Shown here in pieces: positions 25,908-35,800 of a DNA stretch of 50,676 nt. This stretch comes from Aquaspirillum serpens DSM 68 (lineage in GTDB: Bacteria > Pseudomonadota > Gammaproteobacteria > Burkholderiales > Aquaspirillaceae), in the NCBI RefSeq assembly GCF_000420525.1, contig NZ_ATVC01000009.1, positions 1 to 50,676 of the forward strand. The letters run 5' to 3'. Position 1 is the stretch's first letter. Every line of letters starts with the position of its first letter. Both the position numbers and the translations under genes were made by a program. The notes beneath the pieces were generated by a model. The model did not search any database, had not been told where the DNA came from, and saw only the letters and a program-made list of their open reading frames with translations.

Positions 25908-28900
25908 ATCCACCAGGAAGAGCATAGGCAAGAAGCGCAGCTTCCATCAGGAGCTGGTACTCAATCGCTGGGTGCTGGGCTTTTTTCAGGGCGGCCAGCT
26001 TTCGGCGCTCAAGATGCGCTTGGGCGATGACCGCTTCGAGGGCATCGACGAGGACGGCCAGACCAAGTTCTTCCACGAACTGATCCGAGGCTTGTTCGAT
26101 CCCAACAAGGTGCCCGAGGCCGACCTGCGGCGCTACGACTTGAACGTCGTCGCCCACTGGCAGGCCATCACCGCCCAGCGCAACAAGCTGGAAGGCCACG
26201 AACTGCAGATGAAGTACTTCCAGTACCTTTCGCTGTTGTTCACTGAGCTGTATCTGGATTGGTACTTCAACCATCGCCAGGAGCTGCTGAATGGCCTGAA
26301 CGAGGAAATGACGCGCTACCGCGCCGAGACGGGCGCGGAGCCGTTCCGCGATTTCGAGGCTCATGATCTGAACAAGATCGCCTTCTGGAATGCCTCCGGC
26401 AGCGGCAAGACCCTGCTGCTGCACGTCAATATCCGCCAATACCTGCACTACTTCCAGGCGGGGCGTAGCGATCACTTTCCCGACAAGATCATCCTGCTCA
26501 CGCCCAATGAAGGCTTGAGCCGTCAGCATCTGGAGGAACTTCACCTGTCGGGCTTTAAAGAGGCCAATCTGTTTGACAAATATAAGAGCACAGGATTGGT
26601 CCAAATCATCGACATCAACAAGCTGGGCGATGAGATGGGCGACAAGACCGTTGCGGTTGAGGCCTTCGAGGGTAACAACTTGGTGCTGGTGGACGAAGGG
26701 CACCGGGGCACTGGTACGGCGGCTGGCGCATGGATGGCGCGGCGCGATGCGCTGGTGCGCGGCGGTTTTGCTTTCGAATACTCGGCCACCTTCGGACAGG
26801 CGGTAGCCAAGGGCATGACCGTGGTGGCGGCGGAAGAAGACATCCAGAAAAAGCGCGCCAAGATGCTGTTCAACACCACCAGCCTGCGCAGTCTGGATGA
26901 CGGGCAGAAGGCGCAGCTGCTGCTTTCCGCCGAGGACAAGCGCCGCGCGCGCATCACCGCGACCCGTGAGATTTACGCCAAGTGCATCCTGTTCGACTAC
27001 TCGTACAAGTTCTTCTATGAGGACGGCTATGGCAAGGAGTCGCTGATCCTCAACATGAACGGCGAGGCCTATGAGGAGGCGGATAACGCGCGCAAGTATT
27101 TCACCGCCTGTCTGCTGGCCTACTACCAGCAGCTGTGGCTGTGGAACACGCACCGCGACAAGATCGCCGACTTCAACATCGAGAAGCCGCTATGGGTGTT
27201 CGTGGGCAATACGGTGTCTGGCGAGGAATCGGACATTCTGGAAGTGGTGAACTTCTTTGCCTGGTTCCTGAACAACGACGCGCAAATCAAGATCTGGCTG
27301 ACCGACCTAGTTGCGGATAAGGCGCAGATTTTGGATGCCAAGGGCAGCAACATCTTCAGCGGGCGTTTCACACCCCTGATGGACTTTTCGGACAAGGTGG
27401 ACAAACTGTACGCCGACATTCTGCTGCGTGTGTTCAATGCCTCGGCCCGCCAGCGCCTGAAACTGGTCAACATCAAAAGTAGTAAAGGCGAGCTGGCGCT
27501 TCGTGTGGGCGATGCCGACCCATTCGGCTTGATCAACATCGGGGACGACGCGGGCTTCTTCGGGATGGTGGAGGACGTCGAGGCCTTCGACAGCGAACGC
27601 GACGACTTCAGCGGCGCGCTGTTCGGCACGCTGAACCACAAGGATAGCCACCTCAACGTGCTGATCGGCTCGCGCAAATTCACCGAAGGCTGGAGCAGCT
27701 GGCGCGTGTCCACGATGGGTCTGCTGAACATGGGCCAGGGTGAAGGCTCGCAGATCATCCAGTTGTTCGGACGCGGGGTGCGCCTCAAGGGCAAGGGCTT
27801 CTCGCTCAAGCGCTCCTTAGCGCATGAAAGACCCAAGGGCACCCATCTGGAGAAGCTGGAAACACTGAACATCTTCGGCGTGCGTGCCAGCTATATGGCT
27901 GCGTTTAAAGATTACCTGCGCGAAGAAGGTATCACGCCCAGTGATGAAGTGCTGACGCTGGATTTCCCGACCCGCGCCAGCCTGCCCGCAGGCAAGCTCA
28001 AGACCTTGACGCTGAAAGATGGCTACAAGGACAACCAGAAACTCGGGTTCAAGCGTACGCAATTCCCGTGGCTGTACGAAATTCCTGCGCAGTTCCAAGG
28101 CAAGATCAAGCTGCCCCATGTGGTGCTCGACCTGTACCCGCGTGTCGAGGCGCTGTCCAGCAAGGACAAGGGCTCAGCCCCGACAACGGAAGCCCGTCAC
28201 AAAGGCAAGCTGAACCAGGCCCTGTTCGCGGCCTTCGACTGGGATCGCATCTACCTGGCCTTGCAGGAATACAAGCTGCAGCGCAGCTGGAGCAACCTGC
28301 GGCTGGAACGGCAGAAGCTGATCGACTTTTGCAACAGTCCCCAAGACTGGTACACGCTGTTCATTCCGGTGACCGAACTAAAAGTGTTGACCTTCGCTGA
28401 CGTTCGCAAACAGGAAGACATCCTGCTGCGACTGCTGACGGACTACACCGATCGCTTCTATAAGGCCCTGAAGACGGGCTACGAAGGCCAGTTCTACGAC
28501 ATCACTCACATCGATGAAAACCACGGGTCGATGCTCAAGCTGTACCAGTTCGAGATCGAGAACAGCGACGACGGTCTGGCGTATCAGGCAAAGCTGGAAG
28601 TGCTGAAGAAGCTGGTGGCGGACGGCAAGATCGGCGAAGCCAGCAAATGGAATGCGCCACATATGGTGGCCATCAGCTTCGACCGCCACTTGTATTACCC
28701 GCTGTTGGCGTTGGAGGACAAAGATGCAGTGCCGCTGAAACTGCGACCTTTGGCCTTTGACGCGCCGAGCGAAGTGACTTTTGTCCGTGACCTCCAAGCG
28801 TTCTACAACTCCAGCGAAGGCAAGGATGTGATTGGCTTGCGTAGTCTCTACTTGTTGCGTAACGCGGATCGTCAGGAGAAAGGGTTGGGATTTGCGCTGG

Positions 28901-29247
28901 CAGGTAATTTCTATCCAGATTTCCTGCTTTGGCTAGTCGATGCTACGACTAGCAAGCAATGGCTAACCTTTATTGATCCGAAGGGTCTACGCAATCTCGA
29001 CTTGTCGCATCCCAAGCTAGGGTTGCATAAAGAAGTGAAGGCTTTGGAGTCGACGCTGGCAGGGCAGTCCAAGGCAGGTGAAGCACCACTGGTTTTAAAT
29101 GCCTTTGTTCTTTCACCAACGAGGTTCTCCGATTTACTCAATGTAGGTAATTCAATCAAAAAGGCCGAACTGGAGGAGCGCCATGTGCTATTTATGGAGG
29201 ACAAGGACTATTTACAAAAAATGTTTAAGGTAATCCAAACACATTAG
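25891..29247 (+). CDS. Type III-like restriction enzyme, helicase-nuclease (Res)
   Basis: An 1118-residue superfamily 2 translocase with an endonuclease end. Helicase motifs: Walker A NASGSGKT (167-174), LLTPNEGLSRQH, DEGH (268-271), YSATF, and RKFTEGWSSWRVSTMG plus QIIQLFGRGVRLKG for motifs V and VI. Near the C-terminus YPDF (PD at 1009-1010) and FIDPKG (Asp1029, Lys1031) form a PD-x(n)-D-x-K nuclease site. Type III Res works with Mod to cut DNA after ATP-driven communication between sites. The GTG start at 25891 lies within the end of the YhcG gene behind GGAGGCCAG. The last ~500 bases are poorer in G+C than the rest. A strong terminator follows. Confidence 0.9.
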   Translation: MATKNKSTRKSIGKKRSFHQELVLNRWVLGFFQGGQLSALKMRLGDDRFEGIDEDGQTKFFHELIRGLFDPNKVPEADLRRYDLNVVAHWQAITAQRNKLEGHELQMKYFQYLSLLFTELYLDWYFNHRQELLNGLNEEMTRYRAETGAEPFRDFEAHDLNKIAFWNASGSGKTLLLHVNIRQYLHYFQAGRSDHFPDKIILLTPNEGLSRQHLEELHLSGFKEANLFDKYKSTGLVQIIDINKLGDEMGDKTVAVEAFEGNNLVLVDEGHRGTGTAAGAWMARRDALVRGGFAFEYSATFGQAVAKGMTVVAAEEDIQKKRAKMLFNTTSLRSLDDGQKAQLLLSAEDKRRARITATREIYAKCILFDYSYKFFYEDGYGKESLILNMNGEAYEEADNARKYFTACLLAYYQQLWLWNTHRDKIADFNIEKPLWVFVGNTVSGEESDILEVVNFFAWFLNNDAQIKIWLTDLVADKAQILDAKGSNIFSGRFTPLMDFSDKVDKLYADILLRVFNASARQRLKLVNIKSSKGELALRVGDADPFGLINIGDDAGFFGMVEDVEAFDSERDDFSGALFGTLNHKDSHLNVLIGSRKFTEGWSSWRVSTMGLLNMGQGEGSQIIQLFGRGVRLKGKGFSLKRSLAHERPKGTHLEKLETLNIFGVRASYMAAFKDYLREEGITPSDEVLTLDFPTRASLPAGKLKTLTLKDGYKDNQKLGFKRTQFPWLYEIPAQFQGKIKLPHVVLDLYPRVEALSSKDKGSAPTTEARHKGKLNQALFAAFDWDRIYLALQEYKLQRSWSNLRLERQKLIDFCNSPQDWYTLFIPVTELKVLTFADVRKQEDILLRLLTDYTDRFYKALKTGYEGQFYDITHIDENHGSMLKLYQFEIENSDDGLAYQAKLEVLKKLVADGKIGEASKWNAPHMVAISFDRHLYYPLLALEDKDAVPLKLRPLAFDAPSEVTFVRDLQAFYNSSEGKDVIGLRSLYLLRNADRQEKGLGFALAGNFYPDFLLWLVDATTSKQWLTFIDPKGLRNLDLSHPKLGLHKEVKALESTLAGQSKAGEAPLVLNAFVLSPTRFSDLLNVGNSIKKAELEERHVLFMEDKDYLQKMFKVIQTH

Positions 29248-29278
29248 GCGTTTGCAGACTGACGAAATGTACCTGAGA

Positions 29279-29306
29279 CCCCGAGATAGTAGCCCTCGGG
29301 GTTTTT
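29279..29306 (+). terminator. Intrinsic terminator closing the mod-YhcG-res operon
   Basis: CCCCGAG (29279-29285) pairs with CTCGGGG (29295-29301), followed by TTTTT. It marks the right functional border of the island, 12 bases before the convergent thioesterase gene ends. Confidence 0.85.
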
Positions 29307-29317
29307 CATTGGAGTGT

Positions 29318-29728
29318 CTAGGCCTGTGGCGGGGGGATGAGGCGGCTGTGGCCGTGTTCATCAATCGCCACCAGCGTCAACACCAATTCCGTCACCGGCA
29401 ACACCTCATGTAACCGATGGACATTAGCACTCACTTTCAGCGTGAGCGAGTGCTGTCCAACGCGCAGCCGTTCCACATATAAACTCAACACATCACCACG
29501 AAATAGCGGTGTATTGAATTGACAGGTATTGATGGCGACTGTGGTGACCCCGCCGAGGGTCAGCCGTTCAGCAATCAACACCGCCGCCTGTTCCATCCGT
29601 GCAATCAACCACCCTGCTTGCACACGTCCGTGGGCATTGACACTGTGGCTATCGGCTTCAAGGCGCAATGCCAACACACCATGCGGGCCAGACCAGTCTA
29701 ATAAAGAGGGAAGTGGGGTATCACTCAT
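29318..29728 (-). CDS. Acyl-CoA thioesterase, hotdog fold, YciA/ACOT-like
   Basis: A 136-residue single hotdog protein expected to hydrolyse acyl-CoA thioesters. It shows the family pattern ADSHSVNAHGRVQAGWLIARME (central helix; the usual catalytic Asp position is Glu here), TTVAINTCQFNTPLFRGDVLSLYVE and GQHSLTLKV, ending in ELVLTLVAID. The first about 20 residues are not conserved. It lies just downstream of a PsrA-like fatty-acid regulator on the same strand (36-base gap), consistent with a role in acyl-CoA turnover. Confidence 0.82.
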   Translation of the reverse strand: MSDTPLPSLLDWSGPHGVLALRLEADSHSVNAHGRVQAGWLIARMEQAAVLIAERLTLGGVTTVAINTCQFNTPLFRGDVLSLYVERLRVGQHSLTLKVSANVHRLHEVLPVTELVLTLVAIDEHGHSRLIPPPQA

Positions 29729-29764
29729 ATTGACCTCACAGACAGAGAAAAGGCAGTTTGTAGA

Positions 29765-30478
29765 TTAGCTTAGGCTCTGTGACGTAAACGTGATGTCAGA
29801 AGGGGGGGCTAATAGACCTGCGACCACATAGGGTACCAAGTGTTTCGCCACCAATTCTGGTTCTCGCGCCGTCACTGCACCTTGCCGTTTGAGGAAAATC
29901 TTTAACACATCGTTGCCGGCAAAGGCGTTAAACATCAAACTAAAACTGAAATGTAAGCGCCATGCCAATTCATCTGCCGATAAATGTGGCAACACTTTGG
30001 CAAAAGCGCGGCTATAACGGCTGACAAATTCGCTGTGTTGCACCGAAATTGCTTCGCGCAGTAGCTTGTGGTTTTCGATAAAAGTCCGCGATAACAAACG
30101 TACAAAAATCGCTCCACCCCGACTGGGATCGCGTGACATCGCCAGCGATGGCAAGATAAAAGCCATCACCAAGCGTTCTACGGTCAACGCCTCTTCCAAC
30201 GCTTCAAGCGCGTCCAACTCGGTGACACAGGCTTGGCTCCACGGTGCAAGGCGGCGGATGACTGCCTGTTGTAACAGGGCATCTTTAGAACCGAAGTGGT
30301 AATTCACCGCCGCCAAGTTGACCTCGGCCTGTTGCGTAATCATCCGCAGGCTGGTGGCCTCAAAGCCGTGTTCAACAAACAAGCGCTCTGCCACATCTAA
30401 AATGCGAGTCGCAGTGTCTTGCCGCACAGGTTCCAGTGCGGCATCCGAGGCGTAAAAAGAATAGCTAGAGTCAGTCAT
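29765..30478 (-). CDS. psrA: TetR-family transcriptional regulator, PsrA-like
   Basis: A 237-residue DNA-binding repressor/activator. The helix-turn-helix region (ATRILDVAERLFVEHGFEATS, then EVNLAAVNYHFGSKDALLQQ) closely follows the PsrA type, as does the ligand domain (FVRLLSRTF, then ELAWRLHFSFSLMFNAFAG and a C-terminal HLVPYVVAGL). PsrA proteins sense long-chain fatty acids and control beta-oxidation genes and, in pseudomonads, rpoS. A palindrome matching the PsrA consensus lies about 70 bases upstream (30546-30559). G7 at 29802-29808 lies near the C-terminus. The first 18 residues are variable. Confidence 0.82.
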   Translation of the reverse strand: MTDSSYSFYASDAALEPVRQDTATRILDVAERLFVEHGFEATSLRMITQQAEVNLAAVNYHFGSKDALLQQAVIRRLAPWSQACVTELDALEALEEALTVERLVMAFILPSLAMSRDPSRGGAIFVRLLSRTFIENHKLLREAISVQHSEFVSRYSRAFAKVLPHLSADELAWRLHFSFSLMFNAFAGNDVLKIFLKRQGAVTAREPELVAKHLVPYVVAGLLAPPSDITFTSQSLS

Positions 30479-30545
30479 GAATCAACGGCTTCTTAACAAG
30501 ACCATCAATGGCAAAAGACGCTTTTAACACAGCGCCGACAAAATT

Positions 30546-30559
30546 AAAACGATTGTTTT
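30546..30559. promoter_or_regulatory. Candidate PsrA operator upstream of psrA
   Basis: AAAAC-GATT-GTTTT is a perfect inverted repeat with a 4-base spacer. The published PsrA consensus is [C/G]AAAC-N(2-4)-GTTT[G/C], so core AAAC-N4-GTTT fits. Its position, 68 bases before the psrA start and just after the tldD stop, suggests autoregulation. Confidence 0.6.
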
Positions 30560-30561
30560 GT

Positions 30562-32004
30562 TTAAGTATGCGTACCACCAACCGTTAAGCCGCCGTCAAT
30601 GCGCAACGTCGGTTGTCCCACACCGACTGGCACACTCTGCCCTTCTTTACCACAGGTGCCCACGCCCGGATCGAGCGCCATGTCATTGCCCACCATCGAC
30701 ACATAGTTCAACACCTCAGGGCCATTACCAATCAAGCTGGCGCCTTTGACCGGATAGGTCAGTTTGCCATTTTCAATTCGCCATGCTTCGCTGGCAGAAA
30801 ATACAAATTTGCCGCTGGTAATGTCCACCTGCCCACCACCAAAATTGACCGCATATAAACCATCTTTGACCGAGGCAATAATCTCTTGTGCATCGTGTTG
30901 CCCATTAAGCATATAGGTGTTGGTCATGCGTGGCATCGGTAAATGGGCATACGATTCGCGGCGACCATTGCCAGTAGGGGCCATGCCCATTAAGCGTGCG
31001 TTCATCCGATCTTGCATATAGCCTTTGAGAATTCCATCCTCAATCAACACCGTGCGCTGTGTCGGTGTGCCTTCATCGTCGATATTTAGCGAACCGCGCC
31101 GATCGGCCAACGTGCCATCATCAATCACTGTCACCCCAGGGGCAGCAACGCGCTCGCCAATTTTGCCGGAGAACGCCGAACTGCCCTTGCGGTTGAAATC
31201 ACCTTCTAAGCCATGACCAATCGCTTCATGCAATAAAATCCCCGGCCAACCATGTCCCAGTACCACCGTCATCGCACCCGCAGGCGCAGGGCGGGCTTCG
31301 AGGTTAATCAAGGCTTGTTGAACCGCTTTTTGCACATAATCGAGCAAACGCGCTTCGGTGAAATGAGCGAAATCAAAACGGCCACCACCGCCGGCACTGC
31401 CCTGCTCACGGCGGCCATCTTGTTCCACAATCACCATCACCGACAGCCGCACCAAGGGGCGCACATCAGCAGCACGCGTGCCATCGAGACGCGCCAAATA
31501 CACCACATCATATTCCGCCGCTAAACCGGCCATCACCTGTTTGACGCGGGGGTCTTGGGCACGGGCTAACTGCTCGACTTTTTCTAGCAGGGCAATTTTG
31601 GCGGCAGAATCAAGGCTAGGGATGGGGTCGATACTGGAATAGAGTTGATGGCCTTGGGCGCGTTGGCTTAAACCGATTTGTTGCGATTGACCGACTTGGG
31701 CAATGGCGCGGGTGGTATCGGCGGCGGCAAATAAGGCCGGCAGGCTAATATCATCCGAATAGGCAAAAGCGGTTTTTTCCCCACAAATCGCCCGTACGCC
31801 CACGCCTTGGTCAATGCTATGGCTGCCCGATTTGACAATGCCTTCTTCCAAGCTCCAGCCTTCGCTGCGGGTAAATTGGAAATATAAATCGGCATCGTCA
31901 ATGGCATGGCTGTGTAAACGCGCAAACACCTGTTGTAAAGCTTGTTCATTCAGGCCGGCAGGGACAAGTAAGCGTTGTTCGGCTTCAGCAAAGAGGTGAG
32001 TCAT
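30562..32004 (-). CDS. tldD: Metalloprotease TldD
   Basis: The active subunit of the TldD/TldE heterodimeric zinc protease, which processes modified peptides and CcdA-type substrates. At 480 residues it equals the family length. The zinc site HEAIGH (259-264) is followed by [14 protein letters not shown]. The C-terminal region contains [28 protein letters not shown] and [13 protein letters not shown], all typical of TldD. TldE (PmbA) is not in the window. It is 17 bases downstream of the nitrilase gene and forms the widespread yhdP-nit-tldD unit. Confidence 0.96.
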   Translation of the reverse strand: MTHLFAEAEQRLLVPAGLNEQALQQVFARLHSHAIDDADLYFQFTRSEGWSLEEGIVKSGSHSIDQGVGVRAICGEKTAFAYSDDISLPALFAAADTTRAIAQVGQSQQIGLSQRAQGHQLYSSIDPIPSLDSAAKIALLEKVEQLARAQDPRVKQVMAGLAAEYDVVYLARLDGTRAADVRPLVRLSVMVIVEQDGRREQGSAGGGGRFDFAHFTEARLLDYVQKAVQQALINLEARPAPAGAMTVVLGHGWPGILLHEAIGHGLEGDFNRKGSSAFSGKIGERVAAPGVTVIDDGTLADRRGSLNIDDEGTPTQRTVLIEDGILKGYMQDRMNARLMGMAPTGNGRRESYAHLPMPRMTNTYMLNGQHDAQEIIASVKDGLYAVNFGGGQVDITSGKFVFSASEAWRIENGKLTYPVKGASLIGNGPEVLNYVSMVGNDMALDPGVGTCGKEGQSVPVGVGQPTLRIDGGLTVGGTHT

Positions 32005-32021
32005 GGTGTGGATATCCTAAA

Positions 32022-32828
32022 TTAAAAAATACGGTGACGGAGGGCGGGTAGGCGTGTCCGCACCGATTCGGTGAGGCTGGGGTTAATTTCTGCTACTACC
32101 ACGCCTTCCCCTTGTGGCAATTCACCGAGAATCCGTCCCCACGGGTCGATAATCATGCTATGACCATGCGTTTTGCGGCCATTTTCATGTTCTCCCCCTT
32201 GGGCTGAGGCCAAGACATAACATTGGTTTTCAATCGCACGGGCGCGCAATAAGGGCTCCCAATGCGCTTGTCCGGTGGTGGCAGTAAAAGCAGCAGGTAA
32301 AATAATCGCATCCACCTCACCCATGCCTCGGAATAACTCTGGAAAACGTAAGTCGTAGCACACCGATAGACCTAAGCGGCCAAAAGGTGTATCTGCAACC
32401 ACCCGCGCTGTGCCTGGCTCGATAGTGTCGGCCTCGGCATAACGCTCACCTAAACCACTAAAGCCAAATAAATGCACTTTGTCATAACGGGAACAGCATT
32501 CTCCTGCTGGGTTGAACACCAAGGTGGTATTCCACACTTTTTCGTCATTGCCTGCATCTAACGGTAACGTGCCACCGATCAGCCAAATCTGATGTTGCTG
32601 TGCCATCTGTTGCAAGGCCGCTTGAATGGGGCCCTCGCCGAAAGTTTCGCGTTGGGCAACCTTGTCTTTATCACTGTGCCCCATGATGGCAAAGTATTCG
32701 GGTAGTACCACTAACTGTGCCCCTTGCGCAGCAGCTTCGGCAACCCAATGGCGCGCACGGGCTAAGTTGGTGGGGATGTCGGTGCCAGATACCATCTGTA
32801 TCACGGCAGCAGTCCAGTTTTTTGTCAT
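32022..32828 (-). CDS. Carbon-nitrogen hydrolase, Nit1-like (deaminated glutathione/omega-amidase type)
   Basis: A 268-residue cytoplasmic amidase of the nitrilase superfamily with the full Glu44-Lys117-Cys157 triad, seen as VVLPEYF, RYDKVHLFGF and GLSVCYDLRFPELFR. Closest in layout to Nit1/YbeM-like deaminated-glutathione amidases, which repair a by-product of transaminases. The start codon overlaps the yhdP stop by four bases, and tldD follows after 17 bases. Exact substrate cannot be read from sequence. Confidence 0.9.
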   Translation of the reverse strand: MTKNWTAAVIQMVSGTDIPTNLARARHWVAEAAAQGAQLVVLPEYFAIMGHSDKDKVAQRETFGEGPIQAALQQMAQQHQIWLIGGTLPLDAGNDEKVWNTTLVFNPAGECCSRYDKVHLFGFSGLGERYAEADTIEPGTARVVADTPFGRLGLSVCYDLRFPELFRGMGEVDAIILPAAFTATTGQAHWEPLLRARAIENQCYVLASAQGGEHENGRKTHGHSMIIDPWGRILGELPQGEGVVVAEINPSLTESVRTRLPALRHRIF

Positions 32829-35800
32829 GGTTGTAGTTTGTCTCGTGGTGTGATGGCTTGAATAGTGGGTTCTTGTAACGACCCTGTGACCTGATACTCC
32901 AAAGTCATTAACTTACTGACGGGATCTTGTAGCACTTTTTGTGCCGCTAATGCAGCGATGCCAATGGCGGGGTTAAGTAAAACTGCGCCCGTGGCAATCG
33001 CCAAACTTTCTGCAATGCGTGGTTCAACTTGTACCCGCAAGGTTTGTTGTTCTTGTACTAAATCGACATTGCCCTGCAACCTCACTTCGGCGGCTGGCGC
33101 TTGAATCAACACATTTTGGCTATGAAAAATACCATTCTCAATTTTGATATTGCCGGTGACGCTATCAAAAGCAAAACCCTCGCCAACCAAATCACGGAAA
33201 TCTAACCGTAGGCGGCGCGATAGCGATTGTAAACTCAGTACACCCAATAATTTCGCCGGCCCTGGATCCAATTTAGCAAAATGTCCATTTTCAGCGCGAA
33301 ATGCTAAGTTGCCATGCAAAGCTGCAGTCTGAAAATCAGCAAGTTTTCCTTGCCATTGTACACGACCCTGCAAATGGCCTTGGCCTTGCCGCAGGGCTTG
33401 GCTGCCAGAAAGTCGTTGAATAAATCCGCCAAGCTGTTTGCTATCGGTTTCGACATCCAACGATGTCAGCGCTGGTTCTTGTTGCAGATAGCCGGTGGCA
33501 GCAAGGCGGCCATCTTGGTTGAGCAAACTCAGTGTCTGAATCTCCCACCCGCGTTCACTGGGCTGGCCGTGTAGCTGTATCTGTCCTAACTGCCGTCCGC
33601 GATATTGTAATTTACCGACCGAGAGCTCTAGGCGCGGCCATTGTTGCAGTGGGCGTTGATCGAGGGTAGCGGCGGTATTACCGCTGGTGGTGCGGTATTT
33701 TTCCAACGGCAGTTTTAACTCGGGTAAGCGCAGCTCTAAGCGGTTGGGGTGTCCTTGCCACCAGACAAACCCACCTTGCAGGCCGGTTGCCTGAAATTTG
33801 CCATCCCATGTTTTTCCATTTTGGCTGCTGGCTTGCACATAAACCTGTTTCAGTTGGTAATCGGTCCAGTTGAGGCGCTGGCTTGCCAAATTTAACACCA
33901 CCGGATAACTCAAACTGCTGTGGTCATCCTGTTGTCCCAACGGAGCGAGTAACGCCAACCAACTGTCGAGGCTGGCTTCATCGCTTTTGACATCAATCAC
34001 ACTGCCCTGTTGCGGTAAGACGGGGCGCTCACTGTGGCCGACATGCAACGTACTGGCGCGAATCTGTTGGCCCTGTAATGCCCACTGACCAGCGAAATGC
34101 TCAGCGATTTTGACTTGGAGGGCGACCTCGGATGATGGTGTTGCCAACTGCTGCCAATCGAGACTAAACGGTAAAACGCCGAGGGACGGTTTAGTCAGTG
34201 GTGCGGGTAGTTGGCTTTCGATACCGCGTAAATCGCTGCTCACACTCAGACTCTCTAAGCCATCATGAATGACAAAGCGAGTGTGATGGCGGGTTTTGCC
34301 ATGTAACAAAGGTTGTAACCATGTGGGTAAGTAGCGTTGCCCAACGTGGCGGATATTGACATCGCCTTGCACATCGAAGGCCAATTTGCCATCGCTGCGC
34401 CGTTGTGCGGTCAACACACTTTGCCCACCGAGGGCGTGTAATGTGATGCCTTCAATTCGCAACCCCTGTTGGTCAAACCACAGCGTGCCATTGACTTGAT
34501 CGAGGGGAGGCACATCCGCCAGCAGTTGTAGGCGGTTGTTTTGGAAGTGGTAGCTGCCTTTGACTTGCGTCTTTTCGACATCGGCAAATGGGATATCCAA
34601 AGCCAAGCGCAATTCACCCCGTCCCTCGGCGCGGCTGCGGCTGGGCAGCGAGGCCAAAATGGCATTCAGTGGGCTGTCAGCCAGAAAGCGGAAGAAGTTT
34701 TGTGTCTCGCCTTGGGCGCGACCACTCAAAAATAAGTGACCCCTTACCGCGGCCAAATCGGGGATTTCTGCACTGACTTCATGCACCCGCACTCCCTTCA
34801 CTGAAGCCTGTTTTGCGGTGATGGTCAGCTTCTCGTTGTGGAAAGACAGCGTACCTTGGATATTTTCAATTGCCGGCCATGCCGGATCGAAGGCTAACGT
34901 CACCCCTTCGGCTTGTCCTTCAACGCTAAATTCACCGCCCCCCTCGGCAAAGGGAAATCGGTCTAAATCACCGATGAGACGGAATTGGGCGGCTTTGGCT
35001 TCGCCCTTCGGCAGGGCTTGTGCTAACCATTGGCGAACTTCGCTGTCCAACACCAACGGCAGATAACGTGCGACTTGTGAGGCCTGTAGCCGGTGCAGTT
35101 GACCAGTTAAATGAATATCGCCTGCCCGTCCGGCTTGATAGTGATAGCGGCCTTGAACTTCGCCAGCTAAATCGCTATTGGCCAGCCGCAGGTGATGGAT
35201 TTCAACCGCAATCTGCTGTTCAGGTTGCCGTTGCCAAGACAGATCGCCTTCTAGCTGTTGCAATGACCACGCCTGAGCAAACACCTCGGGTAAATGCAGC
35301 TGGGTGTTTTGCTGTCCTCGGAGGCGGATGCGTCCGCCACGTTCGGAAAACTCCAACTGCCCACTCAGCCCTTGGGCACTGGGCAACGAGGCTTGACCTT
35401 GCCACCCAAGGTCATTAAACGTGCCTTGAAAGCGGTAGCGTTGTGGCTGGTAGATATCGCCTTGCCATTCGATTTTCGCTTGTTGAATAAAACCGCTAGG
35501 GTCGAGGCTGCGCCATGCAAGGTTATCGTCGAGCGGCAGCTGGCGAATAATCGGTTTTAAGGCGGATAACGTCAGGCCGGTCATCGCCAGTTTGCCGCGA
35601 CCACGGGGGCCGGTTTGCCATTCCCCTTCAATCTTGCCGCGTTCAAATAGTTTACCGGCGGAGGTGCTGGCGCTAAGGTCATTGGCCTGTAGGCGCATGG
35701 TGCCGAGGGTGTGATGTTGGTAGCGAATATGACCAGATAAATTGGGTACGCTCAGGGTTTCGCTGCTGGGTTGGGCAAATTGCAATAAGCCATTGCTAAT

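Noticed and set aside
25756-27153. Minus-strand frame of 465 codons, and another at 27123-27872
   Set aside because: Antisense of res, which has clear helicase motifs; long antisense frames are expected at this G+C.
21670-29247. BREX, DISARM or type I restriction system
   Set aside because: No PglZ, BrxC, DrmA/B, HsdS or other hallmark genes; motif order in the methyltransferase and the helicase-nuclease fit type III.
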